64,000 nucleotides of DNA from Streptomyces sp. Ag109_O5-10 (GTDB lineage: Bacteria > Actinomycetota > Actinomycetes > Streptomycetales > Streptomycetaceae). The notes below the pieces were generated by a model that saw only the letters and a list, made by a program, of their open reading frames with translations, was not told where the DNA came from and searched no databases. A program made the translations under genes and the position numbers. Position 1 is the first letter of the stretch. The number at the start of each line of letters is the position of its first letter. This document shows, piece by piece, positions 24,959-34,763 of the stretch. Where the stretch lies: NCBI RefSeq assembly GCF_900105755.1, contig NZ_FNTQ01000001.1, positions 2,418,001 through 2,482,000 of the forward strand, in the 5' to 3' direction.

Positions 24959-24990
24959 GAGCCCTGGTGACCGGGTGGTCACCAGGGCTC
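24959..24990 (-). terminator. Terminator of M16 peptidase operon
   Basis: Perfect 14-bp stem GAGCCCTGGTGACC / GGTCACCAGGGCTC with a GGGT tetraloop, 17 bases past the M16 stop. Confidence 0.88.
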
Positions 24991-25007
24991 CGCACGCGCG
25001 CGTGCCG

Positions 25008-26396
25008 CTACTCGGCGGCGACGACCGTGACTTCGCCGATCCCGAGCGCCTCCACGGGCTCCTTGATCTGCGCCGCGTCCCCGACGAGGACCGTCACCAG
25101 ACGGTCCACCGGGAAGGCGTTCACGACCGCCGCGGTGGCCTCCACGGTGCCGGTAGCGGCCAGTTGCCGGTACAGCGTGGCCTGGAAGTCGTCGGGCAGG
25201 TACTGCTCGACCTGGTCGGCCAGGGTGCCCGCGACGGCCGCCGCCGTCTCGTACTTGAGCGGCGCCACCCCGACGAGGTTCTGCACGGCCACGTCACGCT
25301 CGGCGTCCGTGAGGCCCCCGGCCGCGAGCGTGCGCAGCACCGTCCACAGGTCCGACAGGGCCGGGCCGGTGTTCGGGGTGTCCACGGAGCCGCTGATGGC
25401 GAGCATCGAGGCGCCGGTGCCGTCGGGGGCGGACCGCAGGACCTGCCCGAAGGAACGGACGCCGTAGGTGTAGCCCTTCTCCTCGCGCAGGACGCGGTCC
25501 AGGCGGGAGGTGAGGGTGCCGCCCAGGCAGTAGGTGCCGAGCACCTGGGCGGGCCAGACCCGGTCGTGCCGGTCGGGGCCGACGCGGCCGATGAGCAGCT
25601 GGGTCTGGACGGCGCCGGGGCGGTCCACGATGACGACCCGGCCGGTGTCGTCGGCCGTCACCGCCGGGACCGGGCGGGGCTGCGCGGTGGAGCCGCGCCA
25701 GGCGCCCAGGGTCTCGCCGAGCAGCTCGTCCAGGTCGATGCCGGTCAGGTCGCCGACGACGACCGCGGTGGCCGTGGCGGGACGCACGTGCCGGTCGTAG
25801 AAGGCGCGGACGGCGGCCGCGTCGATCTTCTCGACGGTGTCCTCGGTGCCCTGGCGCGGCCGGGACATCCGTGCGGTAGACGGGAACAGCTCCTTGTAGA
25901 GCTCCTTGGCGGCGCGGCGGCTGGGGTTGGCCAGCTCGTGCGGGATCTCGTCGAGGCGGTTGCGGACCAGCCGCTCGACCTCGCTCTCGGCGAAGGCGGG
26001 CGCCCGCAGGGCGTCGGAGAGCAGCCCGAGCCCCTTGGCGAGCCGGGAGGCTGGGACCTCCAGGCTGATCCGGACGCCGGGGTGGTCGGCGTGCGCGTCG
26101 AGGGTGGCGCCGGCCCGCTCCAGCTCGGCGGCGTACTCCTCGGCGGAGTGCTTGTCGGTGCCCTCGGAGAAGGCCCGCGCCATGATGGTGGCGACGCCGT
26201 CCAGGCCGGCCGGCTCGGCGTCCAGGGGCGCGTCCAGGAGCACCTCGACGGCGACGACCTGCTGGCCGGGGCGGTGGCAGCGCAGCACGGTCAGGCCGTT
26301 GTCCAGGGTGCCGCGCTCGGGGGCCGGGAAGGCCCAGGGCTTTGCCTCGCCCGGCTGCGGCTGGGGGTGGAAGTCCATGGTGGCGAGCTCGGTCAC
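25008..26396 (-). CDS. M16 peptidase-like subunit, non-catalytic
   Basis: A 462-residue M16B-fold protein. Where the active subunit has HxxEH, this one reads GVATIMARAFSEG, so it has lost the zinc site. It keeps the C-terminal substrate-binding signature REEKGYTYGVRS (Arg/Tyr pair) of the beta-type partner. It most likely forms a heterodimer with the product of the gene just upstream. The GTG at 26396 overlaps that gene's stop by four bases (GTGA) and has GAGGAG upstream. An internal ATG 18 bases later is possible. Confidence 0.88.
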   Translation of the reverse strand: MTELATMDFHPQPQPGEAKPWAFPAPERGTLDNGLTVLRCHRPGQQVVAVEVLLDAPLDAEPAGLDGVATIMARAFSEGTDKHSAEEYAAELERAGATLDAHADHPGVRISLEVPASRLAKGLGLLSDALRAPAFAESEVERLVRNRLDEIPHELANPSRRAAKELYKELFPSTARMSRPRQGTEDTVEKIDAAAVRAFYDRHVRPATATAVVVGDLTGIDLDELLGETLGAWRGSTAQPRPVPAVTADDTGRVVIVDRPGAVQTQLLIGRVGPDRHDRVWPAQVLGTYCLGGTLTSRLDRVLREEKGYTYGVRSFGQVLRSAPDGTGASMLAISGSVDTPNTGPALSDLWTVLRTLAAGGLTDAERDVAVQNLVGVAPLKYETAAAVAGTLADQVEQYLPDDFQATLYRQLAATGTVEATAAVVNAFPVDRLVTVLVGDAAQIKEPVEALGIGEVTVVAAE

Positions 26397-27787
26397 TTGG
26401 CCGTCTCCTCGTTGTTGTCGCCGGCTTCTACCGTGGCCTCGGCCTCGGGGTCCTCGGGTACGTCGGCGTCCTCGACCGTCTCCGGGGACTTCGGTTCGTA
26501 GACGAGTACCGCGCGGTTGTCGGGCCGCAGACGGGCCTTGGCGACCTCCTGGACCTCTTCCGGGGTGATCTGGAGGACGCGCTCGACGGCGGTCAGGGCG
26601 AGCTGCGGGTCGCCGAACAGGACGGCGAAGCGGCACAGTTCGTCCGCGCGGCCGGCGACGGTGCCCAGCCGGTCCAGCCACTCGCGCTCCAGCTGGGCCT
26701 GGGCGCGCTCCATCTCCTCGGGCGTCGGGCCCTGTTCGGCGAACCGGGCGAGCTCCTCGTCGATGGCGGCCTCAATGACCGGTACCTCGACGTCACCGGA
26801 GGTCTTCACGTCCAGCCAGCCGAGCGAGGGCGCCCCGGCGAGCCGCAGCAGGCCGAAGCCGGCCGCTACGGCGGTACGGTCGCGCCGTACCAGGCGGTTG
26901 TAGAGGCGAGAGGACTCGCCGCCGCCGAGGACGGTGAGGGCCAGGTCGGCCGCGTCGGACGCGCGCGTGCCGTCCTCCGGGAGCCGGTAGGCGGCCATCA
27001 GCGCCCGCGCGGGGACCTCCTCGACGACGACCTCGCGCAGCTGCTCGCCGATGACCTCGGGCAGCGAGCCGTCGCGCGGGGCGGGCTTGCCGTCGTGCGC
27101 CGGGATGGAACCGAAGTACTTCTCGATCCAGGCGAGGGTCTGCTCCGGGTCGATGTCGCCGACCACGGAGAGCACCGCGTTGTTGGGCGCGTAGTAGGTG
27201 CGGAAGAACGCGCGCGCGTCCTCCAGGGTGGCCGCGTCCAGGTCCGCCATCGAGCCGATCGGCGTGTGGTGGTAGGGGTGGCCCTCCGGATAGGCGAGCG
27301 CGGTCAGCTTCTCGAAAGCCGTGCCGTAGGGGACGTTGTCGTAGCGCTGGCGGCGCTCGTTCTTGACGACGTCCCGCTGGTTCTCCATCGACTCGTCGTC
27401 CAGGGCGGCGAGCAGCGAGCCCATGCGGTCGGCCTCCAGCCAGAGCGCGAGCTCCAGCTGGTGGGCGGGCATGGTCTCGAAGTAGTTGGTGCGCTCGAAG
27501 CTCGTGGTGCCGTTGAGCGAGCCGCCGGCGCCCTGGACGAGCTCGAAGTGGCCGTTGCCCTTCACCTGCGCGGAGCCCTGGAACATCAGGTGCTCGAAAA
27601 GGTGAGCCAGGCCGGTGCGCCCCTTGACTTCGTGCCGGGAACCGACGTCGTACCAGAGGCAGACCGCCGCGACCGGGGTCAGGTGGTCCTCGGAGAGCAC
27701 CACGCGCAGACCGTTGGCCAAGCGGTGCTCGGTCGCTGCCAGGCCTCCGGAGCCTGTCTCGGCCGTGGTCGTGTGACCCATGGGCAT
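26393..27787 (-). CDS. M16 zinc metallopeptidase, catalytic subunit
   Basis: A 464-residue M16B peptidase. The inverted zinc motif HLFEHLMFQGS (HxxEH) is present, with the third ligand Glu in the downstream helix (ENQRDVVKNERRQRYDN). The C-terminus is acidic. The ATG at 27787 has GAAGGGAC upstream; another ATG six bases later is less well spaced. With its inactive partner it should form a clamshell oligopeptidase in the cytoplasm. The pair is transcribed away from parC. Confidence 0.9.
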   Translation of the reverse strand: MPMGHTTTAETGSGGLAATEHRLANGLRVVLSEDHLTPVAAVCLWYDVGSRHEVKGRTGLAHLFEHLMFQGSAQVKGNGHFELVQGAGGSLNGTTSFERTNYFETMPAHQLELALWLEADRMGSLLAALDDESMENQRDVVKNERRQRYDNVPYGTAFEKLTALAYPEGHPYHHTPIGSMADLDAATLEDARAFFRTYYAPNNAVLSVVGDIDPEQTLAWIEKYFGSIPAHDGKPAPRDGSLPEVIGEQLREVVVEEVPARALMAAYRLPEDGTRASDAADLALTVLGGGESSRLYNRLVRRDRTAVAAGFGLLRLAGAPSLGWLDVKTSGDVEVPVIEAAIDEELARFAEQGPTPEEMERAQAQLEREWLDRLGTVAGRADELCRFAVLFGDPQLALTAVERVLQITPEEVQEVAKARLRPDNRAVLVYEPKSPETVEDADVPEDPEAEATVEAGDNNEETAK

Positions 27788-28088
27788 GTACGTCCCTTCG
27801 CTCGCGGAAGCGGTCCCGAACCGCGGTTTTTCTACCGGTCCTGCCACTGTATGCAAGCGTGCGGGAGCCGGGCGAAGTTCCCGCACGACGTACGCCCACA
27901 GCGGATCGCGCGAGTGGATCGCGTAGCCTGCGTCCGACCCGCCTCGAATGTCTCCGGGCCGCGCTCCGGGCGGCCCACCGGTACCGGGGCGGGCCGCGGA
28001 GACCGGGTCCTGGCCCGGGTTGTCAGTGCCGCGGTCCACAATGGTCCGCGTCAGATCCCGTTCACGCATGAGCAAGGAGCCGGCAGCG
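27788..28088. other. Divergent promoter region, M16 pair / parC
   Basis: The 300-base spacer contains an A+T-richer patch near 27830-27860 (GCGGTTTTTCTACCGG) and no gene. Promoters for both directions are expected, but I could not place them. Confidence 0.5.
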
Positions 28089-30545
28089 ATGGCCCGCCGC
28101 AGCACGAAGACCCCGCCGCCCGACGACTCGTTCGAGGAGAGGATCCTCGACATCGACGTCGTGGACGAGATGCGCGGCTCCTACCTCGAGTACGCGTACT
28201 CGGTCATCTACTCGCGCGCCCTGCCGGACGCCCGCGACGGCCTCAAGCCGGTGCACCGCCGGATCGTCTACCAGATGAACGAGATGGGTGTGCGCCCCGA
28301 CCGCGCCTACGTGAAGTGCGCGCGCGTGGTCGGCGAGGTGATGGGCAAGCTGCACCCGCACGGCGACTCGTCGATCTACGACGCGCTGGTGCGCATGGCC
28401 CAGCCGTTCTCGATGCGGGTCCCGCTGGTCGACGGCCACGGCAACTTCGGCTCGCTGGGCAACGACGACCCGCCGGCCGCCATGCGGTACACCGAGTGCC
28501 GGATGGCCGAGGCGACCAGCCTGATGACCGAGTCGATCGACGAGGACACGGTCGACTTCGCGCCCAACTACGACGGCCAGGAGCAGGAGCCGGTCGCGCT
28601 GCCCGCCGCGTTCCCGAACCTGCTGGTGAACGGCTCGTCGGGGATCGCCGTCGGCATGGCGACGAACATGCCGCCGCACAACCTCGGCGAGGTGATCGCG
28701 GCCGCCCGGCACCTGATCCGCTACCCGAACGCGGACCTGGACGCGCTGATGAAGCACGTCCCCGGCCCCGACCTGCCCACCGGCGGCCGGATCGTCGGCC
28801 TCGAGGGCGTCCGGGACGCCTACGAGACGGGCCGCGGCACCTTCAAGATCCGGGCGACGGTGGCGGTGGAGACGGTGACGGCCCGCCGCAAGGGCCTGGT
28901 CATCACCGAACTGCCCTTCACGGTCGGCCCCGAGAAGGTCATCGCCAAGATCAAGGATCTGGTCAACGCCAAGAAGCTGCAGGGCATCGCCGACGTCAAG
29001 GACCTCACCGACCGCGAGCACGGGCTGCGCCTGGTCGTCGAGATCAAGAACGGCTTCGTGCCGGAGGCGGTCCTGGAGCAGCTCTACAAGCTGACGCCGA
29101 TGGAGGAGTCCTTCGGCATCAACAACGTGGCCCTGGTGGACGGCCAGCCGCTCACCCTCGGCCTCAAGGAGCTGCTCGAGGTCTACCTGGACCACCGCTT
29201 CGACGTGGTCCGCCGGCGCAGCGAGTTCCGCCGCGGCAAGCGCCGCGACCGGCTGCACCTGGTGGAGGGTCTGCTCACCGCCCTCGTCGACATCGACGAG
29301 GTCATCCGGCTGATCCGCTCCAGCGAGAACAGCGCGCAGGCCAAGGAGCGCCTGATCGAGCGCTTCTCGCTGTCGGACGTCCAGACGCAGTACATCCTGG
29401 ACACGCCCCTGCGCCGTCTGACCAAGTACGACCGCATCGAGCTGGAGTCGGAGAAGGAGAGGCTCACCGCGGAGATCGCCGAGCTGACCCGGATCCTGGA
29501 CTCGGACGCGGAGCTGCGCAAGCTGGTCTCGGCCGAACTGGCCGCGGTGTCCAAGAAGTTCGGCACCGAGCGGCGCACCGTCCTGCTGGAGGCCTCGGGC
29601 GCCCCGGCGGCCGTGGTGGACCTCCAGGTGGCCGACGACCCGTGCCGGGTGCTGCTGTCCTCGACGGGCCTGCTCGCCCGCACCATGAACGGCGAGCCGT
29701 TCGCGGAGGACTCCGACGGCAGGCGCGCCAAGCACGACGTCATCGTCTCGGCGGTCCCCGCGACCGCGCGCGGTGAGATCGGCGCGGTCACCTCGGCGGG
29801 CCGGCTGCTGCGCGTCAACGTCGTCGACCTCCCCCAGCTCCCGGAGACGGCGACCGCGCCGAACCTGGCCGGCGGCGCCCCGCTCTCCGAGTTCCTCTCC
29901 CTGGAGGACGGCGAGTCGGTGGTCTGCCTGACCACCCTGGACGAGTCCTCGCCGGGTCTCGCCCTCGGCACCGAGCAGGGCGTGGTCAAGCGCGTGGTCC
30001 CCGACTACCCGTCCAACAAGGACGAGTTGGAGGTCATCACCCTCAAGGAGGGCGACCGGATCGTCGGCGCGATGGAGCTGCGCACCGGCGAGGAGGACCT
30101 GGTCTTCATCACCGACGACGCGCAGCTGCTGCGCTACCAGGCCTCCCAGGTGCGCCCGCAGGGCCGTCCGGCGGGCGGCATGGCCGGCATCAAGCTCACC
30201 GAGGGCGCGAAGGTCATCTCCTTCACGGCCGTCGACCCGGCCGCCGACGCCGTGGTCTTCACGGTGGCCGGCTCGCGCGGCACCCTCGACGACTCGGTGC
30301 AGACGACGGCCAAGCTGACGCCGTTCGACCAGTACCCCCGCAAGGGCCGGGCCACCGGCGGCGTGCGCTGCCAGCGGTTCCTGAAGGGCGAGGACTGCCT
30401 GTCCTTCGCCTGGGCGGGCCCGGTCCCGGCGAAGGCCGCGCAGAAGAACGGCACCCCGGTCGACCTCCCGGAGATCGACCCGCGCCGCGACGGCTCCGGC
30501 GTGTCGCTGGCGAAGACGGTGTCGGTGGTGGCGGGCCCGGTCTAG
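28089..30545 (+). CDS. parC: Topoisomerase IV subunit A (GyrA-like)
   Basis: An 818-residue type IIA topoisomerase A subunit that decatenates daughter chromosomes together with ParE (55.2 kb here). The breakage-reunion domain has catalytic Tyr134 in [10 protein letters not shown]. The quinolone region [15 protein letters not shown] keeps the drug-sensitive Ser and Asp. The C-terminal beta-propeller repeats are divergent from GyrA, and I see no GyrA-box QRRGGKG. The ATG at 28089 follows AAGGAG by nine bases. The identification as ParC rather than GyrA rests on the missing GyrA-box and on gene context. Confidence 0.92.
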   Translation: MARRSTKTPPPDDSFEERILDIDVVDEMRGSYLEYAYSVIYSRALPDARDGLKPVHRRIVYQMNEMGVRPDRAYVKCARVVGEVMGKLHPHGDSSIYDALVRMAQPFSMRVPLVDGHGNFGSLGNDDPPAAMRYTECRMAEATSLMTESIDEDTVDFAPNYDGQEQEPVALPAAFPNLLVNGSSGIAVGMATNMPPHNLGEVIAAARHLIRYPNADLDALMKHVPGPDLPTGGRIVGLEGVRDAYETGRGTFKIRATVAVETVTARRKGLVITELPFTVGPEKVIAKIKDLVNAKKLQGIADVKDLTDREHGLRLVVEIKNGFVPEAVLEQLYKLTPMEESFGINNVALVDGQPLTLGLKELLEVYLDHRFDVVRRRSEFRRGKRRDRLHLVEGLLTALVDIDEVIRLIRSSENSAQAKERLIERFSLSDVQTQYILDTPLRRLTKYDRIELESEKERLTAEIAELTRILDSDAELRKLVSAELAAVSKKFGTERRTVLLEASGAPAAVVDLQVADDPCRVLLSSTGLLARTMNGEPFAEDSDGRRAKHDVIVSAVPATARGEIGAVTSAGRLLRVNVVDLPQLPETATAPNLAGGAPLSEFLSLEDGESVVCLTTLDESSPGLALGTEQGVVKRVVPDYPSNKDELEVITLKEGDRIVGAMELRTGEEDLVFITDDAQLLRYQASQVRPQGRPAGGMAGIKLTEGAKVISFTAVDPAADAVVFTVAGSRGTLDDSVQTTAKLTPFDQYPRKGRATGGVRCQRFLKGEDCLSFAWAGPVPAKAAQKNGTPVDLPEIDPRRDGSGVSLAKTVSVVAGPV

Positions 30546-31627
30546 GCCTCGTACCCGTCGCCGTCGGGGCCGTCCGCCAGGCCCTGGACGTAGCGCAGGA
30601 CGCCCCACATGCCGTGTTCGTCGGCGTGTGGGGCGTCGTTCGTGCACGCCTCCAGCTCCTTGCGGAGCGCGGTCGCGTCGATGCCGGAGCCGATGAGCAC
30701 GAGCTGCGTGAGCCGTTCCTCGCCGCCTCCCCAGGCCTCCGGATAGAACCGCAGGAACCGGCCCACGGCATGCACGGCGTACCGGTTGCCGGTGTCGTGC
30801 GGCCCGAAGTCGACGTATCCCTTGATCCGGTAGAGCCCCTCGGGACGGCTGTCGAGGAAGGCCATCAGCCGACGGGGGTCGAGGGGCAGCGTGGTGGCGA
30901 AGGACAGGGTGTCGTAGGCGGTGTGCAGATGCCCCCCGTGCGCGCCGCCGTCCGCGCCGCCGTCGTGATGGTCGTGCAGGTCGTCGAAGGACAGTTGCCC
31001 GATGCGCTCCTCCCTGGGCCGGCAGTCGAACAGGAACTCGGGGTCGACACGGCCGTAGGTCGCGGGGACGACGGCGGCCCCGCGGTCGCTGAGCGACCGC
31101 ACCAGTCCGAGGACGCGCTCGCCGCCCTCCGCGGCCCGGTCGAGCTTGTTGACGACGACCAGGTCGGCGAGGGCGAGGTGCCGGTCGATCTCGGGGTGCC
31201 GGGCGCGGGTGTCGTCGAACTCGGCGGCGTCGACGACCTCGACGAGGCCGCCGTAGACGATGCCGGGGTGCTCGCTGGCGAGCAGCATCCGGACGAGTTC
31301 CCGGGGTTCGGCGAGACCGCTGGCCTCGATGACGATCACGTCGACGCCGGTGCCGGGGCCCGCGAGCCGCTCCAGGTAGACGTCCAGTTCACTGGCGTCG
31401 ACGGCGCAGCACAGGCACCCGTTGCCGAGGGAGACGGTCGAGTCGCCGAGGGCGCCGGCCACGGCCATCGCGTCGATCTCGATGGCCCCGAAGTCGTTGA
31501 CGATCGCCCCGATCCGGCTGCCTCCGCTGCGGTGCAGCAGGTGGTTGAGGAGCGTGGTCTTCCCGGACCCCAGGAATCCGGCGAGGACGACGACCGGGAT
31601 CTGCCGGGAGGTGGGGTGGTGCTCCAA
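30542..31627 (-). CDS. CobW/COG0523 family GTPase
   Basis: A 361-residue metal-chaperone GTPase. Motifs: Walker A GFLGSGKTTLLNHLL, the metal-binding GCLCC, IEASGLAEP, NKLD, and a His-rich loop DHHDGGADGGAHGGHLH suited to zinc. The CobW C-terminal domain follows. Such proteins deliver Zn2+ or Co2+. No ATG or GTG fits near the conserved start, but TTG at 31627 has AGAGG at good distance, so a TTG start is proposed. Its stop codon overlaps the convergent parC stop (shared CTAG). Confidence 0.88.
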   Translation of the reverse strand: MEHHPTSRQIPVVVLAGFLGSGKTTLLNHLLHRSGGSRIGAIVNDFGAIEIDAMAVAGALGDSTVSLGNGCLCCAVDASELDVYLERLAGPGTGVDVIVIEASGLAEPRELVRMLLASEHPGIVYGGLVEVVDAAEFDDTRARHPEIDRHLALADLVVVNKLDRAAEGGERVLGLVRSLSDRGAAVVPATYGRVDPEFLFDCRPREERIGQLSFDDLHDHHDGGADGGAHGGHLHTAYDTLSFATTLPLDPRRLMAFLDSRPEGLYRIKGYVDFGPHDTGNRYAVHAVGRFLRFYPEAWGGGEERLTQLVLIGSGIDATALRKELEACTNDAPHADEHGMWGVLRYVQGLADGPDGDGYEA

Positions 31628-31661
31628 CGGGGGGCCTCTTTCGCGCGGGTGCGGGTGGCGG

Positions 31662-31695
31662 GCCGGTCCAGGATAGGAAATCCCGCCGGACCGGC
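31662..31695. promoter_or_regulatory. Inverted repeat upstream of CobW gene
   Basis: GCCGGTCC and GGACCGGC, 8-bp arms 18 bases apart, bracket a TATCCT that could be a -10 box on the minus strand. It may be an operator; no known Zur consensus is evident. Confidence 0.3.
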
Positions 31696-31878
31696 ACCGC
31701 GCCCCGTTCCGGCTACGCGGTGACGGCGCCTGCCGCCTCCGGCTGCGGTCCCACGTACCGTGCCACCGGCCCGACGGCGCCAAGGTGGCGAGGCGGCGAG
31801 GCGGGTACGGAGTGTCGGCGATCATGGCTGTGACACTCCGTGATGGTGGGCGGGAGTGCCGTTCTCGAGTGCACCGCC

Positions 31879-32739
31879 TCACTCGACGGCTGCCGTCGCC
31901 TTCCACGCGCCCGGGCGCACGCCTGTCGACTTGTGGAAGAACACCGAGAAGTTGGATGCGTCGGGGAAGCCGAGCGTGGCGGCGCAGGCGGCCGCGGTGA
32001 GGCGGTCGTGCGCGAGGAGCCGTTTGGCCTCCAGGATGATCCGGTCGACGATGTACGCCTTCGCGGTGCGGCCCGTGGCCTGCTGCACGGCTCGGGAGAG
32101 GGTGCGGGGCGCGTATCCCAGAGCACGGGCGTAGTAGCCGGCGTCGTGATGGTTACGGAAGTGCGTCTCGACGCTGGAGCGGAACAACCGGAACACCGGA
32201 TGTGCGAACCGCGCTTCGGCGTGCGGGGGCCGCAGCCGGGCGATGAGCGCGGAAAGCAGGATTTCGGGCAGCTCCGTGGAGAAGTCCTCGGGTGGGGCGG
32301 ACGCTTCGAGGAGGAGATGGTTGCGCGCGGTGTCGACGAACAGCCAGTCGGCGTCGGGGATGCTCCAGTGCGCGGCCAGGTCCGGGGAGGCGACAAGCTG
32401 CCGGGTGGCGTGGGTGACCGGCGCTGTCGGCACGAACAGTACGAGGTGCCCCGCCACATCGCCGATGTCGTCCCACCGGTGCACCGCTCCGGGTGGAATC
32501 CACACCGCGGACCGCTCCGTGAGCGGGTGGTGGAGGAAGTCCACCGTGGCCGAGCCGCGTCCGGCGTCGATGACGGCGAGGACGTGGAAGTCGGCGCGCT
32601 GGGTGCCGCCGTCGTTCAGCTCGCGAAGGCGGTCGAACGTCATGGTCTCGACCGCGGCGGCACGGCGCCCTGCGGGCTGGTAGGTCATCTGCCGGATCAC
32701 GGTCACGTGTCCAGTTTTCACCATCGGGCGACCAGTCAC
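31879..32739 (-). CDS. AraC family regulator
   Basis: A 286-residue regulator with an N-terminal cupin-type sensing domain (HHPLTERSAVWIPPGAVHRW) and a C-terminal AraC double helix-turn-helix (HDAGYYARALGYAPRTLSRA, then LTAAACAATLGFPDASNFSVFFHKSTGVRPGAWK split). The start is uncertain: GTG 32739 and ATG 32724 both lack a clear ribosome site. It is divergent from the alpha/beta hydrolase, which is its most likely target. The effector is unknown. Confidence 0.85.
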   Translation of the reverse strand: MTGRPMVKTGHVTVIRQMTYQPAGRRAAAVETMTFDRLRELNDGGTQRADFHVLAVIDAGRGSATVDFLHHPLTERSAVWIPPGAVHRWDDIGDVAGHLVLFVPTAPVTHATRQLVASPDLAAHWSIPDADWLFVDTARNHLLLEASAPPEDFSTELPEILLSALIARLRPPHAEARFAHPVFRLFRSSVETHFRNHHDAGYYARALGYAPRTLSRAVQQATGRTAKAYIVDRIILEAKRLLAHDRLTAAACAATLGFPDASNFSVFFHKSTGVRPGAWKATAAVE

Positions 32740-32819
32740 GCCGATGCCCCGTCAAGGTGCGGAACTTCTAATGGACTCAAAGGACAATCGCTCAGAACAC
32801 CGATGGGGACAAGACCAGC

Positions 32820-33596
32820 ATGAGCATGACGCAGCAGACGCTTCTGCCCGTTTACGACCACCGGACGGGGACCGGACCGACCCTGGTGTTCCTGCACTAC
32901 TGGGGTGGTTCCGCCCGTACCTGGGACCTCGTTGTCGACCGCCTCGCGGGCCGTGACGTGGTCACGGCCGACTTCCGCGGGTGGAGCCGGTCGAGCGCTC
33001 TGCCCGGCCCCTACACGCTCGGTCAGCTCGCCGACGACACGCTCGCCGTGCTCGGCGACGCGGGGGTCACCGACTACGTCCTGGTGGGGCATTCGATGGG
33101 GGGCAAGGTCGCACAGCTGGTCGCGGCCACCCGGCCCGCCGGCCTGCGTGGCATCGTCCTGGTCGGCTCCGGCCCGGCGAAGCCCGCCGCACAGATCACA
33201 CCCGAGTACCAGGAAGCCCTGTCGCACGCCTACGACTCCGCCGATTCCGTAGCCGGGGCACGGGACCACATCCTCACCGCCACCGAGCTGCCCGCATCGG
33301 TCAAGGCGCAGATCGTGACCGATGCGCGGACCGTCACCGACGCCGCCCGCGCCGAGTGGCCGCTGCGCGGCATCGCGCAGGACATCACCGAGCAGACGCG
33401 CCTGGTCAGCGTTCCCGCCCTCGTCGTCGCCGGAGAGAACGATCAGGTCGAACCCGTCGACGTGCTCCGCGACAACCTGGTGCCCTACCTCTCCCAGGCC
33501 GACTTCGTGGTGATCCCGCACGCCGGTCACCTGATCCCGCTGGAAGCCCCGTCCGACCTTGTCGAGGCCATCACGGCCTTCGCACCAGCGGCCTGA
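32820..33596 (+). CDS. Alpha/beta hydrolase
   Basis: A 258-residue alpha/beta-hydrolase-fold enzyme. The oxyanion region is LVFLHYWGGSARTW, the nucleophile elbow GHSMGG, the acid Asp in AGENDQVEP, and the His in PHAGHLIPLEAP. Esterase, lactonase or haloperoxidase-like activity is possible. The divergent AraC gene probably controls it. ATG at 32820; the ribosome site GGGGAC is weak. Confidence 0.88.
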   Translation: MSMTQQTLLPVYDHRTGTGPTLVFLHYWGGSARTWDLVVDRLAGRDVVTADFRGWSRSSALPGPYTLGQLADDTLAVLGDAGVTDYVLVGHSMGGKVAQLVAATRPAGLRGIVLVGSGPAKPAAQITPEYQEALSHAYDSADSVAGARDHILTATELPASVKAQIVTDARTVTDAARAEWPLRGIAQDITEQTRLVSVPALVVAGENDQVEPVDVLRDNLVPYLSQADFVVIPHAGHLIPLEAPSDLVEAITAFAPAA

Positions 33597-34118
33597 CCAC
33601 GACATCGCCGGTAATTCCGCCCTGGACATGCTTCAGGCCATGGCCCGCGGCGAACGCGACCCGGGGTGCTGACCGGTCTGGACGCCATCCCGGGCCCCGC
33701 GCCCTCTCAGTCTGCGATCACCGCCGCTCCCCGACTCGCTGCGGGAGCGCGACCGCGGAACGACGAGGCCGGGAATCCGACGGTTCCATGCCGGTCGCCG
33801 CGGCGGCCGGCACAGGGTGTCGCCGTCGGGACAGTGAGTGCGGCCGCAGCAGAACGTCGATCACCGAGGCGAGCATGCGTGCGCGCACACGCCGTCCCAG
33901 CGTGGTCGGCACAGTGGTCACCGCGACGGCGAGGCCTGCCGGCACACCGGCGTCGGCGGTCGCGGAGCAACGGCGAGGCGAGCGAGAGAGAGGTTCGGGT
34001 CCTCGGCGGTGGCCGTGAAGGCGGCCGTGCCACGCCGCTCCTCCGGCACCCCGCCCGGTGACGGACGCGGCCCGATAACTCCCTGGACCGTCCGCCCCGT
34101 CTCGGCCATGATCCTCAC
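33597..34118. other. Gene-poor spacer
   Basis: Over 500 bases without an intact gene. It begins with a short frame that may be a transposase scrap. The rest is low-complexity G+C-rich DNA whose short reading frames on either strand look like no protein I know. Confidence 0.55.
33601..33672 (+). pseudogene. Possible IS110-like transposase scrap
   Basis: The frame reads DIAGNSALDMLQAMARGERDPGC then stops. The pattern D-x-x-G-x-S ... L-x-A-x-x-x-GERDP resembles the spacer region between the DEDD and transposase-20 parts of IS110-family enzymes. Only 23 residues remain, so the assignment is tentative. Confidence 0.3.
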
Positions 34119-34697
34119 GTGATCACCTACCTGGAGTCCGAGCGCCTGATCCTGCGCCCCTTCGCCGCCGCGGACGCGGACCTGCTGATCGAGCTGGACA
34201 GCGACCCGGCGGTGATGCGCTACCTGACCGGCGGCGCTCCGACCCCGCCGGAGGAGGTCCGCGACCTCGTCATCCCCAGCATCCTCGCCGGCTACGAGCG
34301 TTGGGATCACGACCTCGGCCTGTTCGCCGCGCACGAGAAGGACGGCGGCGCGTTCGTCGGCTGGTTCTGCCTGCGCCCGCTGCGCAGCGGCCCGCGTGAG
34401 GAGGCCGAGCTCGGCTACCGCCTGCGCCGGGCGGCCTGGGGACGGGGCTACGCCACGGAGGTCTCGCGGGCGCTGCTGGCGAAGGGGTTCGCCGAGCTCG
34501 GCATGCGCATGGTCTGGGCCGAGACGATGACCGTGAACCGCCCTTCGCGCAACGTCATGGAGAAGCTCGGGATGACGCTCGCGGGGAGCATCCCCACGCC
34601 GGACGACATGATGGCGGTTGAGGGTTCCGAACACGGGGGTGTGCGGTACGAGATCACGAAGGAGCAGTGGGAGCGGCGTCAGGCGCAGGCGGTGTGA
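34119..34697 (+). CDS. GNAT N-acetyltransferase (RimJ/RimL-like)
   Basis: A 192-residue GNAT of the RimJ/RimL type. The N-terminal signature is LESERLILRPFAAADADLL, the acetyl-CoA loop RRAAWGRGYATEVSRAL, and then NRPSRNVMEKLGM. Likely targets are ribosomal or small-molecule amines. The GTG at 34119 (GTGATCACC) is the only start near the conserved N-terminus; no ribosome site is obvious, so the message may be leaderless or use a weak site. Confidence 0.88.
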   Translation: MITYLESERLILRPFAAADADLLIELDSDPAVMRYLTGGAPTPPEEVRDLVIPSILAGYERWDHDLGLFAAHEKDGGAFVGWFCLRPLRSGPREEAELGYRLRRAAWGRGYATEVSRALLAKGFAELGMRMVWAETMTVNRPSRNVMEKLGMTLAGSIPTPDDMMAVEGSEHGGVRYEITKEQWERRQAQAV

Positions 34698-34763
34698 GAC
34701 GCGGCGCGGCGGCGATCACCGGCGAACGGCGCTTCCGCATCGTGCGCCGGCAGGTCACCAGAC

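Noticed and set aside
26342..29776. 1144-codon open frame on the plus strand
   Set aside because: It runs antisense through the catalytic M16 gene and then out of frame through parC; no ribosome site or recognisable domain.
33718..33945. 75-codon minus-strand frame (VPAGLAVAVTTVPTTLGRRV start)
   Set aside because: The first 30 residues look faintly protein-like, but there is no ribosome site and the remainder is Arg/Pro-rich without any fold.
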